Shown: positions 1-6,695 of the stretch, in pieces
Layout of the letters: each line of letters starts with the position of its first letter
Position numbering within the stretch: position 1 is the stretch's first letter
Source: an uncultured Bacteroidota bacterium
Lineage (GTDB): Bacteria > Bacteroidota > Bacteroidia > 2-12-FULL-35-15
Direction: 5' to 3'
Length of the DNA: 9,038 nucleotides
Assembly: GCA_903889605.1 (NCBI GenBank)
Contig: CAISYK010000724.1
Location: 1 to 9,038 of the forward strand
Position numbers and translations under genes: made by a program
Notes under the pieces: model-generated
Told to the model about the DNA's origin: nothing
What the model saw: only the letters and a program-made list of their open reading frames with translations
The model's database searches: none

Positions 1-239
1 TTTTCCGCACCTTTTGGCATCGGTATCGTTTTCCTGATGTCAGGAAAATGATGGTCAATTTCTTCCCCTGCATTTTTACAAGCCTCTTTGGCTTTTTGAA
101 TAACCTTTTCAAAATTTTCCCATTTGCTATATCCCAATAGGGATTGTATTTCCCTCGCGCTCCAACATTCTATTCCTTCAATTTCTGATGCTACAGATTC
201 AAACTGTGCAAAAAGTTGTTGTATTTCTTCTGATTTCAT
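1..239 (-). CDS. dinD: DinD-like DNA-damage-inducible protein, N-terminal part (cut by window edge)
   Basis: Seen: the frame opens with ATG at 239-237 and stays open for 79 codons to the window edge, so the C-terminal part is missing. The residues WSAREIQSLLGYSKW (26-40), the stretch FEKVIQKAKEACKNAG (43-58) and IDHHF (61-65) match the start of E. coli DinD as I remember it, where WSARQLGKLLGY is followed by an AKEAC..SG..IDDHF segment; this is a BRO-N-like fold. Known: DinD is SOS-induced in E. coli, has been reported to act on RecA filaments, and related genes are often found inside type I restriction loci. Context: it is the last visible gene of the leftward operon, 29 bp after a short hsdR-like fragment. 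The leader is A-rich (AAAAAAGCTAAA before ATG) with no clear Shine-Dalgarno site. I saw no LexA-like box or separate promoter upstream. The role in restriction loci is not settled. Confidence 0.85.
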   Translation of the reverse strand, partial: MKSEEIQQLFAQFESVASEIEGIECWSAREIQSLLGYSKWENFEKVIQKAKEACKNAGEEIDHHFPDIRKTIPMPKGAE

Positions 240-268
240 TTTAGCTTTTTTATTAATTTATTTAAAAT

Positions 269-343
269 TTATACCTGCTTTTGCAATAATTGCAAAGCAG
301 GTATTTGATTTATATGGTCTTCTTTAAAACCGGGTGCCTTCAT
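269..343 (-). pseudogene. hsdR: 24-codon fragment resembling the N-terminus of type I HsdR
   Basis: A short frame starts with ATG at 343-341, sharing one base with the cap5 stop (TAATG), and ends at TAA 271-269. It reads MKAPGFKEDHINQIP, then ALQLLQKQV. From memory, HsdR proteins of one large type I clade begin with a very similar stretch, FKEDHISQIPAL..L followed by LGY-YL; here the frame breaks just before the expected LGY. No helicase or nuclease part is present, so it cannot act as a restriction subunit. The tight stop-start overlap suggests cap5 was once directly followed by a translationally coupled hsdR. Insertion or recombination that brought in dinD then left this stub, and an intact hsdR would be expected left of dinD, outside the window. 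The family match is recalled, not searched. Confidence 0.6.
271..304 (-). terminator. Strong 34-bp hairpin between Cap5 and dinD (possible terminator or junction scar)
   Basis: The arms ATACCTGC and GCAGGTAT pair perfectly. They continue through A/T pairs and GCAA/TTGC to a tiny TAA loop, with one unpaired base; it is by far the strongest hairpin in the window. On the minus strand it is followed by AAATTTTAAATAAATT rather than a clean T run, so it is a poor textbook terminator, although it could pause or attenuate transcription before dinD. Its upstream arm lies in codons 14-18 (Ile-Pro-Ala-Leu-Gln) of the hsdR-like fragment and its downstream arm makes the premature end of that fragment, so it may instead mark a recombination junction. 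Confidence 0.45.
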
Positions 344-1476
344 TACTTATCGTTTTTTATTTCTACCGCTTTAACAAATCCACTGTTGATAGTGTTCTCG
401 TCATAAATTATTAAAGGCATATCCGCTTTGGGCATCCAAATTCTCCCCAATTCAATAGCAGTTGCAATTGGCATTGCCGGAAAAATATGTAAAGGTGTTT
501 GAGCGTTATATTTTGCTTTTATGTTATTCAGTAATTGCCGAATCTCAATACTGAAATCCTGCAAATGCTTTTTTGATTTAAGAAAATCATTGAAAGGGCT
601 CGCAATTGTCAACGTGTAAATGGAACAACTTGTTCCTAATACACTTGTAATTCTGTCGTTGTTGATTGTTGCACTCAATGAAATATTTAAGGCAACAATT
701 GGGATTGATTTTATAGGGTTTGTTAATGAAAAAACATTTGGTTGCGAATTATCATTTAAGTTCCAAGTTTTCGGATTTCTTACAGGCTGATGAATTTCTG
801 CGTTTTGAATATCGTTTATCAATGTTCCCAATTTTATCAATAGAGGCATCGGCGCAAATGCAAAAACGGAAAGATGTTTCACTTCACTTTTTCTGAATTT
901 TGGGGTAAGCTGATCTTTGAATTGCATTTCGAGATTTTCCACTTCGGCTTTCCAAAAACTTGCATTTTTGTCTCTGAATGGGCTATTGCCTAAACTCAAA
1001 TCAATTGCAGAAGGCATTGCAGGGTAGTGTGTAGGCAAAAGAAATTCTCTAACAGTTTCATAAGTAATTTCCGGTGTATGCGAGCCTATATTTGCTTTGT
1101 AGGTTACAATGTGGCTGTGCATATTCTGCTTTATACTTGCAACTATTTCAATCCTGTCTTCATGCTCCTTTTTCATTTCCGTAAGATATTTAACCGGATG
1201 TTCAGCCACCTTTACCTTATCAATTAACCTATGGTGTTTGTCACAGAGTAGCATCAAATTCGTTAGTTTGTCCTTTAGCAAATCGGATTTAGTTACATGC
1301 CCTCTTGGTCCTCCCGGAACATCAGCAACAATATGTGCTATATATGCGTGATTGAATTCCCCTTTTGTTAACGCATCTCTAAAAAGTTTTTTGTTGCACC
1401 CACTGAATTGGCATCTTCCGGCAGCTTTTCCCCAAAGAAGAAATTTATTTGCCGGTGAAATTGAAGTTACACTCAT
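343..1476 (-). CDS. cap5: HNH-SAVED CBASS effector nuclease (Cap5)
   Basis: This is the DNA-degrading effector of CBASS. Residues 15-90 form an HNH nuclease: C22 and C27, then the AHIVAD block with H48, the GGPRG loop (55-59), N73, and the LLCDKHH block with C78, H81 and H82. The cysteines suit zinc binding and the His/Asn residues the metal-dependent active site. Residues about 165-370 are a SAVED domain made of two related halves. The first shows HLSVFAFAPMPLLIKLG (201-217) and the second PLHIFPAMPIATAIELGRIW (328-347), followed by PLIIYDEN. Known: Cap5 proteins bind a cyclic dinucleotide through SAVED (3',2'-cGAMP in studied cases), assemble into tetramers and degrade DNA without sequence specificity, killing the infected cell. 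At 377 residues it is full length. It starts 9 bp after the DUF2971 gene, and its stop overlaps the ATG of the hsdR-like fragment. It is about 2 kb from its cyclase, separated by hsdS and the DUF2971 gene, which is unusual. Confidence 0.93.
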   Translation of the reverse strand: MSVTSISPANKFLLWGKAAGRCQFSGCNKKLFRDALTKGEFNHAYIAHIVADVPGGPRGHVTKSDLLKDKLTNLMLLCDKHHRLIDKVKVAEHPVKYLTEMKKEHEDRIEIVASIKQNMHSHIVTYKANIGSHTPEITYETVREFLLPTHYPAMPSAIDLSLGNSPFRDKNASFWKAEVENLEMQFKDQLTPKFRKSEVKHLSVFAFAPMPLLIKLGTLINDIQNAEIHQPVRNPKTWNLNDNSQPNVFSLTNPIKSIPIVALNISLSATINNDRITSVLGTSCSIYTLTIASPFNDFLKSKKHLQDFSIEIRQLLNNIKAKYNAQTPLHIFPAMPIATAIELGRIWMPKADMPLIIYDENTINSGFVKAVEIKNDK

Positions 1477-1485
1477 CTTGTTTTT

Positions 1486-2202
1486 TTAATCCCACAAATT
1501 AGATTCAGGTTGTAACCATTTTATCAAACTTGATTCGGTCACTTTATCACCTTGCGGGCTGTTTAGTAATTTTTGTTTTGTTTTTTGGTACTCTGCTTTT
1601 TTTAAAAGCGGGTTTATTAATATTTTAAATAATAATTGATTTTCATTCCCAATTTTTAAACTCCAGCCTTTTTGTTCAAATGGCCTGCTAAGTGCAATAA
1701 CGAAGCGATATTCTTTTTCATATCTAAAGGCATATTCTTTTCTGAATGAAAAATATTGAATGCGTTTTTTCTGTAAAGAGCTTTTGCTCTTGCCGATAAT
1801 ATTTTTATAAATAACTTTTCCATGAATTGAACTTTTTGTATTTGGAGGCAGGTTACTCGACTGCTTTATAAACTGTATCAAATCACTTTTCAAAAACCGT
1901 AATGCAACTTTTCTTCTTTTCTCAGGGGTGTCTACATAAGTATCCCACATTGATAAAACTTCTTTGGTGGCAGCGTGCCAGCAGCTTATCAGATATTTGT
2001 TTTGCCTCTCTTGGATTTTTTTGATATTTAACTTGCCATTTGTAAAATCATCAATGGTAGTACATTCCATCTTATCGCCAAATTCTCTTGCAAGCGAAAA
2101 CCAAATTTCTCCATTGTTTAAAAATTTCTGCAAGTTTTCTTCTGAAAGAAACTTGTATAGATATTTTTCATTGTGAACAGTGTCTTTATATAACTTCCAC
2201 AT
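1486..2202 (-). CDS. DUF2971-like protein inside the CBASS/restriction operon
   Basis: I recognise the pattern of the DUF2971 family but know no proven function for it. Seen in the 238 residues: LYKFLSEENLQKFL followed by GEIWFSLAREFGDKMEC (residues 15-47), the usual N-terminal block with an aromatic-Ser segment and a conserved acid (D43, E46); ISCWH (72-76) and MWDTY (85-89); and FRKEYAFRYEKEYRF (153-167), matching the family signature K..W.YE.EYR, with E162, E164 and R166. There is no signal peptide or membrane segment, so it should be cytoplasmic. The spaced conserved Tyr, Trp, Glu and Arg residues suggest an enzyme. A distant resemblance of the first block to DarT-like ADP-ribosyltransferases is only my impression. 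The start overlaps the hsdS 3' end by 17 bp and cap5 follows 9 bp later, so it is probably translationally coupled. It could be a second effector, an accessory CBASS factor, or unrelated cargo. Confidence 0.75.
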   Translation of the reverse strand: MWKLYKDTVHNEKYLYKFLSEENLQKFLNNGEIWFSLAREFGDKMECTTIDDFTNGKLNIKKIQERQNKYLISCWHAATKEVLSMWDTYVDTPEKRRKVALRFLKSDLIQFIKQSSNLPPNTKSSIHGKVIYKNIIGKSKSSLQKKRIQYFSFRKEYAFRYEKEYRFVIALSRPFEQKGWSLKIGNENQLLFKILINPLLKKAEYQKTKQKLLNSPQGDKVTESSLIKWLQPESNLWD

Positions 2203-3532
2203 TTTGCATTCTTTTTTTTCCCGTTAATAAAACTTGCATCAATCCTTTTTTCTTCTCTCTCAGTTTTTCAGTTTTGGTTTTTAAGATTTGAATTTCTTTA
2301 TCAGCTGCTTGTAGCAATTGTGCAATGGCAGTTTGTTCTTCTATTTTTGGAATTGTGATTTTTAATGAGAAAAAATCAGAGGGAGTTACATTCAATAGGC
2401 CATGCGCTCTGCCTCCTTCGTGTGCAATTTGTGTAAGCCCTTTATCTAAAAAATTTGCTTCAAAAAATTGTTCAAAAAAATCTCCCTCGCATTTTTTTTC
2501 ATCCTTAATGCCAAAGCATATATAAAGTGTTGTTACAACAGCTTTGTCATAATCATTTAATCGTTTTGTTGCTCCCCACGGATAACCATTTGAATAACTT
2601 TTGTTGTAACAAAACTCTCCTTTATTTACTAAGAAATAATTATCTAAAATTTCACTTGCGATTGTCTTATTAAAAAAATCCGATTGCCTCACAAATCCTC
2701 TTTGAGCTGAAATGGTAACAACATTAGTATTTACCTCCGTATTTTTTCTTGTTACTCTATCAAACAATTTGCTCAATGTTGTTTCTTTCCACTCTCCCTT
2801 AAATCCTTTCAACCTTTTCTTTCCGGTCAATAAATTTTGCATCAACCATTTTTTTTGCAATTTTTTTTTCGCAATCAGCAAATTGTTTTTATTGATGGCT
2901 GTGTCCATCAAACTAAGGATGTGGGCTATGGACTTTTGTTCTGGCAATGGAGGTAGAGGAAGTTTTACTTTTGCAATATTTGTTTTTGAAACACTGTAAA
3001 CTGAAGTTCCTGTTGCAATTCTTCTAAGTTCTCTAACAACTTGTTGATTATTTAAAATGTATGTTCTATAGCCCCCGGCTGTTTTTCCATTTGTATCTCT
3101 TGCCGCAAAGGTGTGAAGCCCGCTCACAATTTTTCTTCCATTTACATTTTTCAATTCAACGCATTCGGCAACTCCAATATAATCTTCCGAAGCATCGGCA
3201 ATAATCAAATCACCTTCTTTAAGTAATGGAAATTCTTCATCGCTCGAATCTGCCTTGCTTATTAAACCGTCTTTTACAAAAGGGATTCTGCTTTCAAGTT
3301 CAAAATCCAAAATTTCATTTTCAAAAGTTGCATGAATATCGCCATAGTGAATATTTTGAATTTCGTCAGCAGTTTTTTCATCTGTCAATTGCTCCCTTGA
3401 AAAAGAAAATGATTTGAGAAAAGAAAACACATTTCCAAATTCAGGGGTAGTCCAGTCGCTTGGGATGCTGGAGTTATAAAATGTTTTTGTATCCACGGTT
3501 AATTTATTCCTTGTCGCTACTGATTTTTTCAT
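2186..3532 (-). CDS. hsdS: Type I restriction-modification specificity subunit, two TRDs
   Basis: HsdS gives a type I complex its DNA target. The 448 residues show the classical two-fold plan: target-recognition domain 1 (about 24-185, with the landmarks LLKEGDLIIADASEDYIGVAE and GTSVYSVSKTNIAKV), conserved helix 1 (LPPLPEQKSIAHIL to LLTGKKRL, 193-241), TRD2 (about 246-390, with FCYNKSYSNGYPWG and GLLNVTPSDFF), and conserved helix 2 (IPKIEEQTAIAQLL to LLTGKKRM, 394-442). The two TRDs are not alike, implying a bipartite asymmetric target. The ATG overlaps the stop of the E2 gene as ATGA, and the 3' end overlaps the DUF2971 start by 17 bp, so it is coupled to CBASS genes on both sides. It is separated from hsdM by fic, CD-NTase and E2. 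It should pair with HsdM to methylate and, with HsdR, to restrict. Confidence 0.95.
   Translation of the reverse strand: MKKSVATRNKLTVDTKTFYNSSIPSDWTTPEFGNVFSFLKSFSFSREQLTDEKTADEIQNIHYGDIHATFENEILDFELESRIPFVKDGLISKADSSDEEFPLLKEGDLIIADASEDYIGVAECVELKNVNGRKIVSGLHTFAARDTNGKTAGGYRTYILNNQQVVRELRRIATGTSVYSVSKTNIAKVKLPLPPLPEQKSIAHILSLMDTAINKNNLLIAKKKLQKKWLMQNLLTGKKRLKGFKGEWKETTLSKLFDRVTRKNTEVNTNVVTISAQRGFVRQSDFFNKTIASEILDNYFLVNKGEFCYNKSYSNGYPWGATKRLNDYDKAVVTTLYICFGIKDEKKCEGDFFEQFFEANFLDKGLTQIAHEGGRAHGLLNVTPSDFFSLKITIPKIEEQTAIAQLLQAADKEIQILKTKTEKLREKKKGLMQVLLTGKKRMQNVEVI
2217..2252 (-). repeat. HsdS conserved-helix repeat, copy 2 (C-terminal)
   Basis: This segment encodes the end of conserved helix 2 of HsdS (GLMQVLLTGK). 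It matches positions 2820-2855 at a fixed offset of 603 bp, with roughly 80% identity counted by eye. Such in-gene repeats bound the TRDs in type I specificity genes and are known sites for TRD exchange and for changes in spacer length. Confidence 0.75.
2820..2855 (-). repeat. HsdS conserved-helix repeat, copy 1 (central)
   Basis: This segment encodes the end of the central conserved helix of HsdS (WLMQNLLTGK), the partner of the copy at 2217-2252. Adjacent on the plus strand are T runs of 8 (2849-2856) and 9 (2861-2869), which encode Lys-rich stretches just before the helix end. Recombination between the two copies would delete TRD2 and leave a half-size S protein. Confidence 0.75.
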
Positions 3533-3993
3533 TGATTTTCTTCTTTTTGTTTGTTGGCTTGCTTTTCGATTTCAGTTTCATGGTTTATACCACCACCGTG
3601 CCATGTACCCGTTGCAAGCCAGCATTCATAATGCAAAAGCCACTCACAAGTCCAAGGGATGACAGTATCGGCTAAAAACATACTACTGTTCCATTCTCTG
3701 CCTTTGCGGTAATACAAACAAAGCCACTGCTTCTTTGTGTCGTAAACATGTTTAAGTTTTGTTTCACCTGGGTACAAAGCAAGTGTAGGGTTTACAACAA
3801 ATACATTCGGATGATCGCCTTTTACATAGGAAAGTTTTATCTCGTATTCACAACTTAACGGTGAAGGCACAAGCGTATATTTCCAAGTCAAAGAGTTTTG
3901 ATTGTAGGATGGTATAGAAGTAGGGAAAAGAGATTTAATTTTTCCTGCTTGCAAGGCCATATTTAAACTGTGTATTTTAAAACTATTTGCCAT
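3529..3993 (-). CDS. E2-like ubiquitin-conjugating-type protein of short type II CBASS
   Basis: This is the single-domain E2 found beside CD-NTases in CBASS operons that lack the E1 and JAB parts. Seen in the 154 residues: HPNVFVVNPTL (61-71); LKHVYDTKKQWLCLYY (80-95), which carries the expected catalytic cysteine C92 in an LCL context, with H82 upstream; REWNSS (99-104); and the family hallmark of IPW.CEWLLHYECWLATG.WHGGG (112-135). Known: in type II CBASS the E2 forms a thioester with the C-terminus of the CD-NTase, and this conjugation primes the cyclase. The HPN at 61-63 looks like the eukaryotic E2 motif but lies too far from C92 to be the same element. The start overlaps the CD-NTase stop by 11 bp, and the stop overlaps the hsdS ATG (ATGA). 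The charged C-terminal tail (E141-Q154) looks disordered. No E1 or deconjugase is encoded in the window. Confidence 0.88.
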   Translation of the reverse strand: MANSFKIHSLNMALQAGKIKSLFPTSIPSYNQNSLTWKYTLVPSPLSCEYEIKLSYVKGDHPNVFVVNPTLALYPGETKLKHVYDTKKQWLCLYYRKGREWNSSMFLADTVIPWTCEWLLHYECWLATGTWHGGGINHETEIEKQANKQKEENQ

Positions 3994-5212
3994 GAAAATT
4001 GTGTCCTTTTACTGTTGAACCAACGTTGCCAAGTATCCCTGTTCCTGTAGCCATTTTCAATGCCCCGTTTTCCCTTTTCTTTAATTGATTTTCGCCATAG
4101 TTGCTAAATGCTTTGGTAACGGTGTTTTTGCCAAAGGGTATTTCTAATGATTCTTGAATTAAATGAACACCTCTTTTGCCTAATGCATTTTGAATGTCTG
4201 CATTCACTCGCTTCATCCACAAATAAAAGTTTTTTTCTTTCTGAGGCTCATCCGCCCATTTATCCGCAAAATTTTCTTCGTCATTTACAGGGTTTGCAAT
4301 CCATTTTATTTTTTTTCCATGTTCGGGGGCATAGCGTTCCTCAATATGATACGGCATTTGCGCAATCACATTCAACAAAGCATCAATAATATTCGTTTCT
4401 TTTTTGTATGATTTTGCAGCAAGTGTTGTAATGATGATGGAAATAGATTTGTGTTCATCGCCCTGAAACATCATATCGCGGTGACGTTTCAGAATCTGCA
4501 CCACTCGTTGCAATGGTAATTTCTCTTTTCTGTATTTCGGAACAGGCTGAATGGATTCATTAATAGAAAATGCCTTCACAAAATCAAGGGTTGCCTGCTG
4601 GTAAAACCATCTTCCATATCCAAAAGGATTACTCTTTAACCATTCCAAATGATTAGTTTCGGTGGAATAATTTTCTATTTGATTATCTGTGATTCGGATG
4701 GCAAGTTTATCAATGTCTTTTAGTTCAGTACCGGAGAATACTTTTTCAAGAATTATTCTATAACCAGAATCAACAATAGAAGGCAAAATGTCCATGTGAT
4801 ATTTTTCCTTTTCTGTTTCGGCTTCCTGTCTATATAACAAAGTCCAGCAACGCCTTCCCTCATCATCAAGCATGTCTTGATATTTATCATGCGCTTTCAA
4901 TTGAGCATAAACCTTCTGTTTCAAATGTTCTTGTGTCCAATTCGGATGTTTCCCCATTAGTTGGCATACTAAATCAATATCTAAATCGTCATTTTCGCTT
5001 TCGGGTTTCACCATTGTCCCCAACATGAAAGAGCCTTGGGGGAGAATTTCAGGTTTATAGGGTGCAAGTACTGAATCTTCTTTTGAGAGCCAATTGCCAA
5101 CAGCTTCATAACTTTTTACGGCTGCATTGTATTGTGTTTCGGTAATGTCAAGAGTATTGCCCAACTCTTCTAATATTTCACTGAATTGATTTTTTTGTTC
5201 TGGTGTTAGCAT
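3983..5212 (-). CDS. cdn: CBASS CD-NTase (cGAS/DncV-like nucleotidyltransferase), probably clade G
   Basis: This enzyme makes the cyclic nucleotide second messenger that activates Cap5. The nucleotidyltransferase signature is complete: GSFMLGT (60-66), then DDLDIDLV (75-82) giving the metal-binding D78 and D80, and a third acid, D141, in YHMDILP. The helical C-terminal half includes PLQRVVQILKRHRD (233-246), typical of the OAS/cGAS fold. At 409 residues it is full length. The pairing with an E2 and an HNH-SAVED effector resembles CdnG-Cap5 systems, so 3',2'-cGAMP is a reasonable guess, but clade and product are inferred. The tail is rich in glycine (TGTGILGNVG) and ends FHGK; the E2 acts on this end in related systems, so the last residues matter. 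The start follows fic by 47 bp, in which the run TTTATTTTTAAATAAA forms an AT-only palindrome. The leader AAAAACAAAATACA lacks a Shine-Dalgarno site. Its last 11 bp overlap the E2 start. Confidence 0.93.
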   Translation of the reverse strand: MLTPEQKNQFSEILEELGNTLDITETQYNAAVKSYEAVGNWLSKEDSVLAPYKPEILPQGSFMLGTMVKPESENDDLDIDLVCQLMGKHPNWTQEHLKQKVYAQLKAHDKYQDMLDDEGRRCWTLLYRQEAETEKEKYHMDILPSIVDSGYRIILEKVFSGTELKDIDKLAIRITDNQIENYSTETNHLEWLKSNPFGYGRWFYQQATLDFVKAFSINESIQPVPKYRKEKLPLQRVVQILKRHRDMMFQGDEHKSISIIITTLAAKSYKKETNIIDALLNVIAQMPYHIEERYAPEHGKKIKWIANPVNDEENFADKWADEPQKEKNFYLWMKRVNADIQNALGKRGVHLIQESLEIPFGKNTVTKAFSNYGENQLKKRENGALKMATGTGILGNVGSTVKGHNFHGK

Positions 5213-5259
5213 TGTATTTTGTTTTTATTTAAAAATAAATAGTTAGAAATCTTTGAAAA

Positions 5260-6597
5260 TCATTTCGTATAATTTTTTATTTGTTCTTCAATACGGTCGA
5301 ACATAATATTTACAACCCTTGAAGCCACTTCATCAATTTTTTCTTGTGTAAGTATCTGATGATACAGGCGGTCAATAGTTTCGCCCTGTTGCAAAACAAT
5401 TTGGTACTTGTGTTTTTCAAAATTGATTTTAATTTCACCGCTTATATCAAATGCCTTTGTACCAAGCTTCTTCAACTTGCTCAAATAAATGTGTAACTCA
5501 ATTTTTCCTATATTACCTTTCTCTCCTTCCCACCCTATTTCAATATCATCAATCATGTCGTTAATATTGTGATGTACGCCGCCACTGCCATCAATATGAT
5601 GGGAGAACTCCGTTGACGCAAATAATGGAGACAGTTTCAAAACTTTTTCAAATACTTTTCTAAAAAGCGGTTCAACCACTTCTTTCAACATCTCTTGCAT
5701 CACGTCCTCATTTTTTATTTTTTTTATTTCTTCATTCATTCCATCCAATTTACGGTCGAGCATTGCAACCCTTTTATCAATATCATCCGGTTCTTCTAAT
5801 TCTTTACCTGCAATAGCATCTAACACCAATTGCTGCGAACGTAAAATCATATCTGATACTGATTCAAAAAATAAATCAGTGCTTCCGCTATAACCTTGTA
5901 TGTCGGCAATATATTGGTTGTAAATATCGCGTTCATTCGTCTTTACCCAAAACGGCGGATAGCCGAATGAAATCAAAAGCAGGTTGGTGAGTATCCTTGC
6001 TGTGCGTCCGTTTCCGTCATAAAATGGATGAATGATTACATAATCCAAATGAAACTGCAAAGCAACATCTACCGGATGCGGTGCATTTTTTTTGTTTTGT
6101 TGAATGGCATCTATAGCTGCATTGGTTTTGTTCAGCAGTTCATGCATCCTCTCAGGCACTTCGGCGGGCGCAGCAAAATCAAAGCGTTCACCTTTATAAT
6201 TAATTAAATAATTGGGGTCGTTTTTCCAGAGACCAATTTTTTTTCTTTGGGTTTCATCTTCTTCGTGCATGATGGCTTTATGAATATCCTTAATGCGTTT
6301 TTCAGAAAGACGAGCATCGCCTTTTCCAATTTTCAGCATTTCACTAATCACTTCATCGTGTCCTTTTATTTCCAGCACATCCTTAATCGGCTTGCCGCCA
6401 ACTGTAAGGTTGCCAACCATTACACTCCGGGTTTCCTCCATAGTGAGGGTGTTCCCTTCCATGCTGTTAGAGTAATAATTCCAATCCAATCGAAATTTAT
6501 AATTGATTTTCTTTTTTACATCTGCACTCAACTCTCCATGAGAATTTACTTTTTGCTGAAGCGAATCAATTTTATTTCTTTTTTCTGAATAGCTCAT
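5260..6597 (-). CDS. fic: Class II Fic-domain AMP-transferase with unassigned C-terminal domain
   Basis: The Fic core is intact: HPFYDGNGRTAR at 190-201 matches HPFxDGNGRxxR, with H190 as the catalytic base and D194, N196, R198 and R201 for the nucleotide phosphates. The N-terminal helix carries the inhibitory motif S43-N-S-M-E47-G, matching [S/T]xxxE[G/N], which makes this a self-inhibited class II Fic rather than a toxin needing a partner antitoxin. Known: most such enzymes AMPylate protein side chains. After the Fic fold (up to about 260) there is a lysine- and glutamate-rich helical linker (265-320) and a region of about 120 residues that looks strand-rich (from HIDGSGGVHHNIND and IEIGWEGEKG onward) and that I cannot assign. 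It is not the winged helix often attached to Fic. It lies between hsdM and the CBASS cyclase, 94 bp and 47 bp from each. Fic genes are frequent passengers in type I restriction loci; its target here is unknown. Confidence 0.92.
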   Translation of the reverse strand: MSYSEKRNKIDSLQQKVNSHGELSADVKKKINYKFRLDWNYYSNSMEGNTLTMEETRSVMVGNLTVGGKPIKDVLEIKGHDEVISEMLKIGKGDARLSEKRIKDIHKAIMHEEDETQRKKIGLWKNDPNYLINYKGERFDFAAPAEVPERMHELLNKTNAAIDAIQQNKKNAPHPVDVALQFHLDYVIIHPFYDGNGRTARILTNLLLISFGYPPFWVKTNERDIYNQYIADIQGYSGSTDLFFESVSDMILRSQQLVLDAIAGKELEEPDDIDKRVAMLDRKLDGMNEEIKKIKNEDVMQEMLKEVVEPLFRKVFEKVLKLSPLFASTEFSHHIDGSGGVHHNINDMIDDIEIGWEGEKGNIGKIELHIYLSKLKKLGTKAFDISGEIKINFEKHKYQIVLQQGETIDRLYHQILTQEKIDEVASRVVNIMFDRIEEQIKNYTK

Positions 6598-6610
6598 GTT
6601 ATTTGGTGTT

Positions 6611-6649
6611 TTATTCTTTTAAATATTTTTTCATTTCGTTTTGCAACCT
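6611..6649 (-). pseudogene. Decayed second copy of the hsdM 3' end
   Basis: Within the hsdM-fic gap, 6615-6649 matches 6705-6739 in the hsdM 3' end at an exact 90-bp offset: 29 of 35 bases counted by eye, including a 16-base perfect stretch. In the hsdM reading frame it encodes RLQNEMKKYLKE then stop, against KVQSEMEKYLKELGV in HsdM. The frame is closed upstream by the hsdM stop, a second TAA and a TGA, so it is not part of HsdM. It looks like the tail of another hsdM left behind when the fic side of the operon was joined on. A tiny leader peptide is possible but I see no reason for one. Confidence 0.65.
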
Positions 6650-6651
6650 CA

Positions 6652-6695
6652 ATAATAAACCAATGAAGTTTATTATGCAAAATCAGGTTTATTAT
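6652..6695 (-). repeat. Inverted repeat / hairpin in the hsdM-fic gap
   Basis: ATAATAAACC (6652-6661) is repeated perfectly in inverted form at 6686-6695, overlapping the hsdM stop. A second inverted copy of nine bases lies at 6668-6676, so two alternative hairpins can form; the tighter one has nine pairs and a seven-base loop. The stems are AT-rich and have no following T run, so termination is unlikely. A processing or stability element between hsdM and the downstream cargo, or an insertion footprint, are both possible. Confidence 0.5.

Noticed and set aside
124..327. Plus-strand open frame of 67 codons at the left end
   Set aside because: It runs opposite the dinD start, the hairpin and the hsdR-like stub, has no recognisable motif, and its low-complexity hydrophobic residues come from the complement of real coding DNA.
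3802..3813. HPN motif at E2 residues 61-63 as the catalytic HPN of eukaryotic E2 enzymes
   Set aside because: It is 29 residues before C92, too far; the CBASS E2 family normally has a P-N-V segment here, and H82 is the histidine near the cysteine.
5240..5263. Six-codon frame (MIFKDF) whose ATG overlaps the fic stop
   Set aside because: The ATGA overlap hints at a lost coupled gene, but six codons are too few to assign and chance is likely.
5260..6597. Fic as part of a two-gene toxin-antitoxin pair
   Set aside because: The inhibitory SxxxEG helix is inside the Fic protein itself and no small antitoxin gene precedes it, so it is class II rather than class I.
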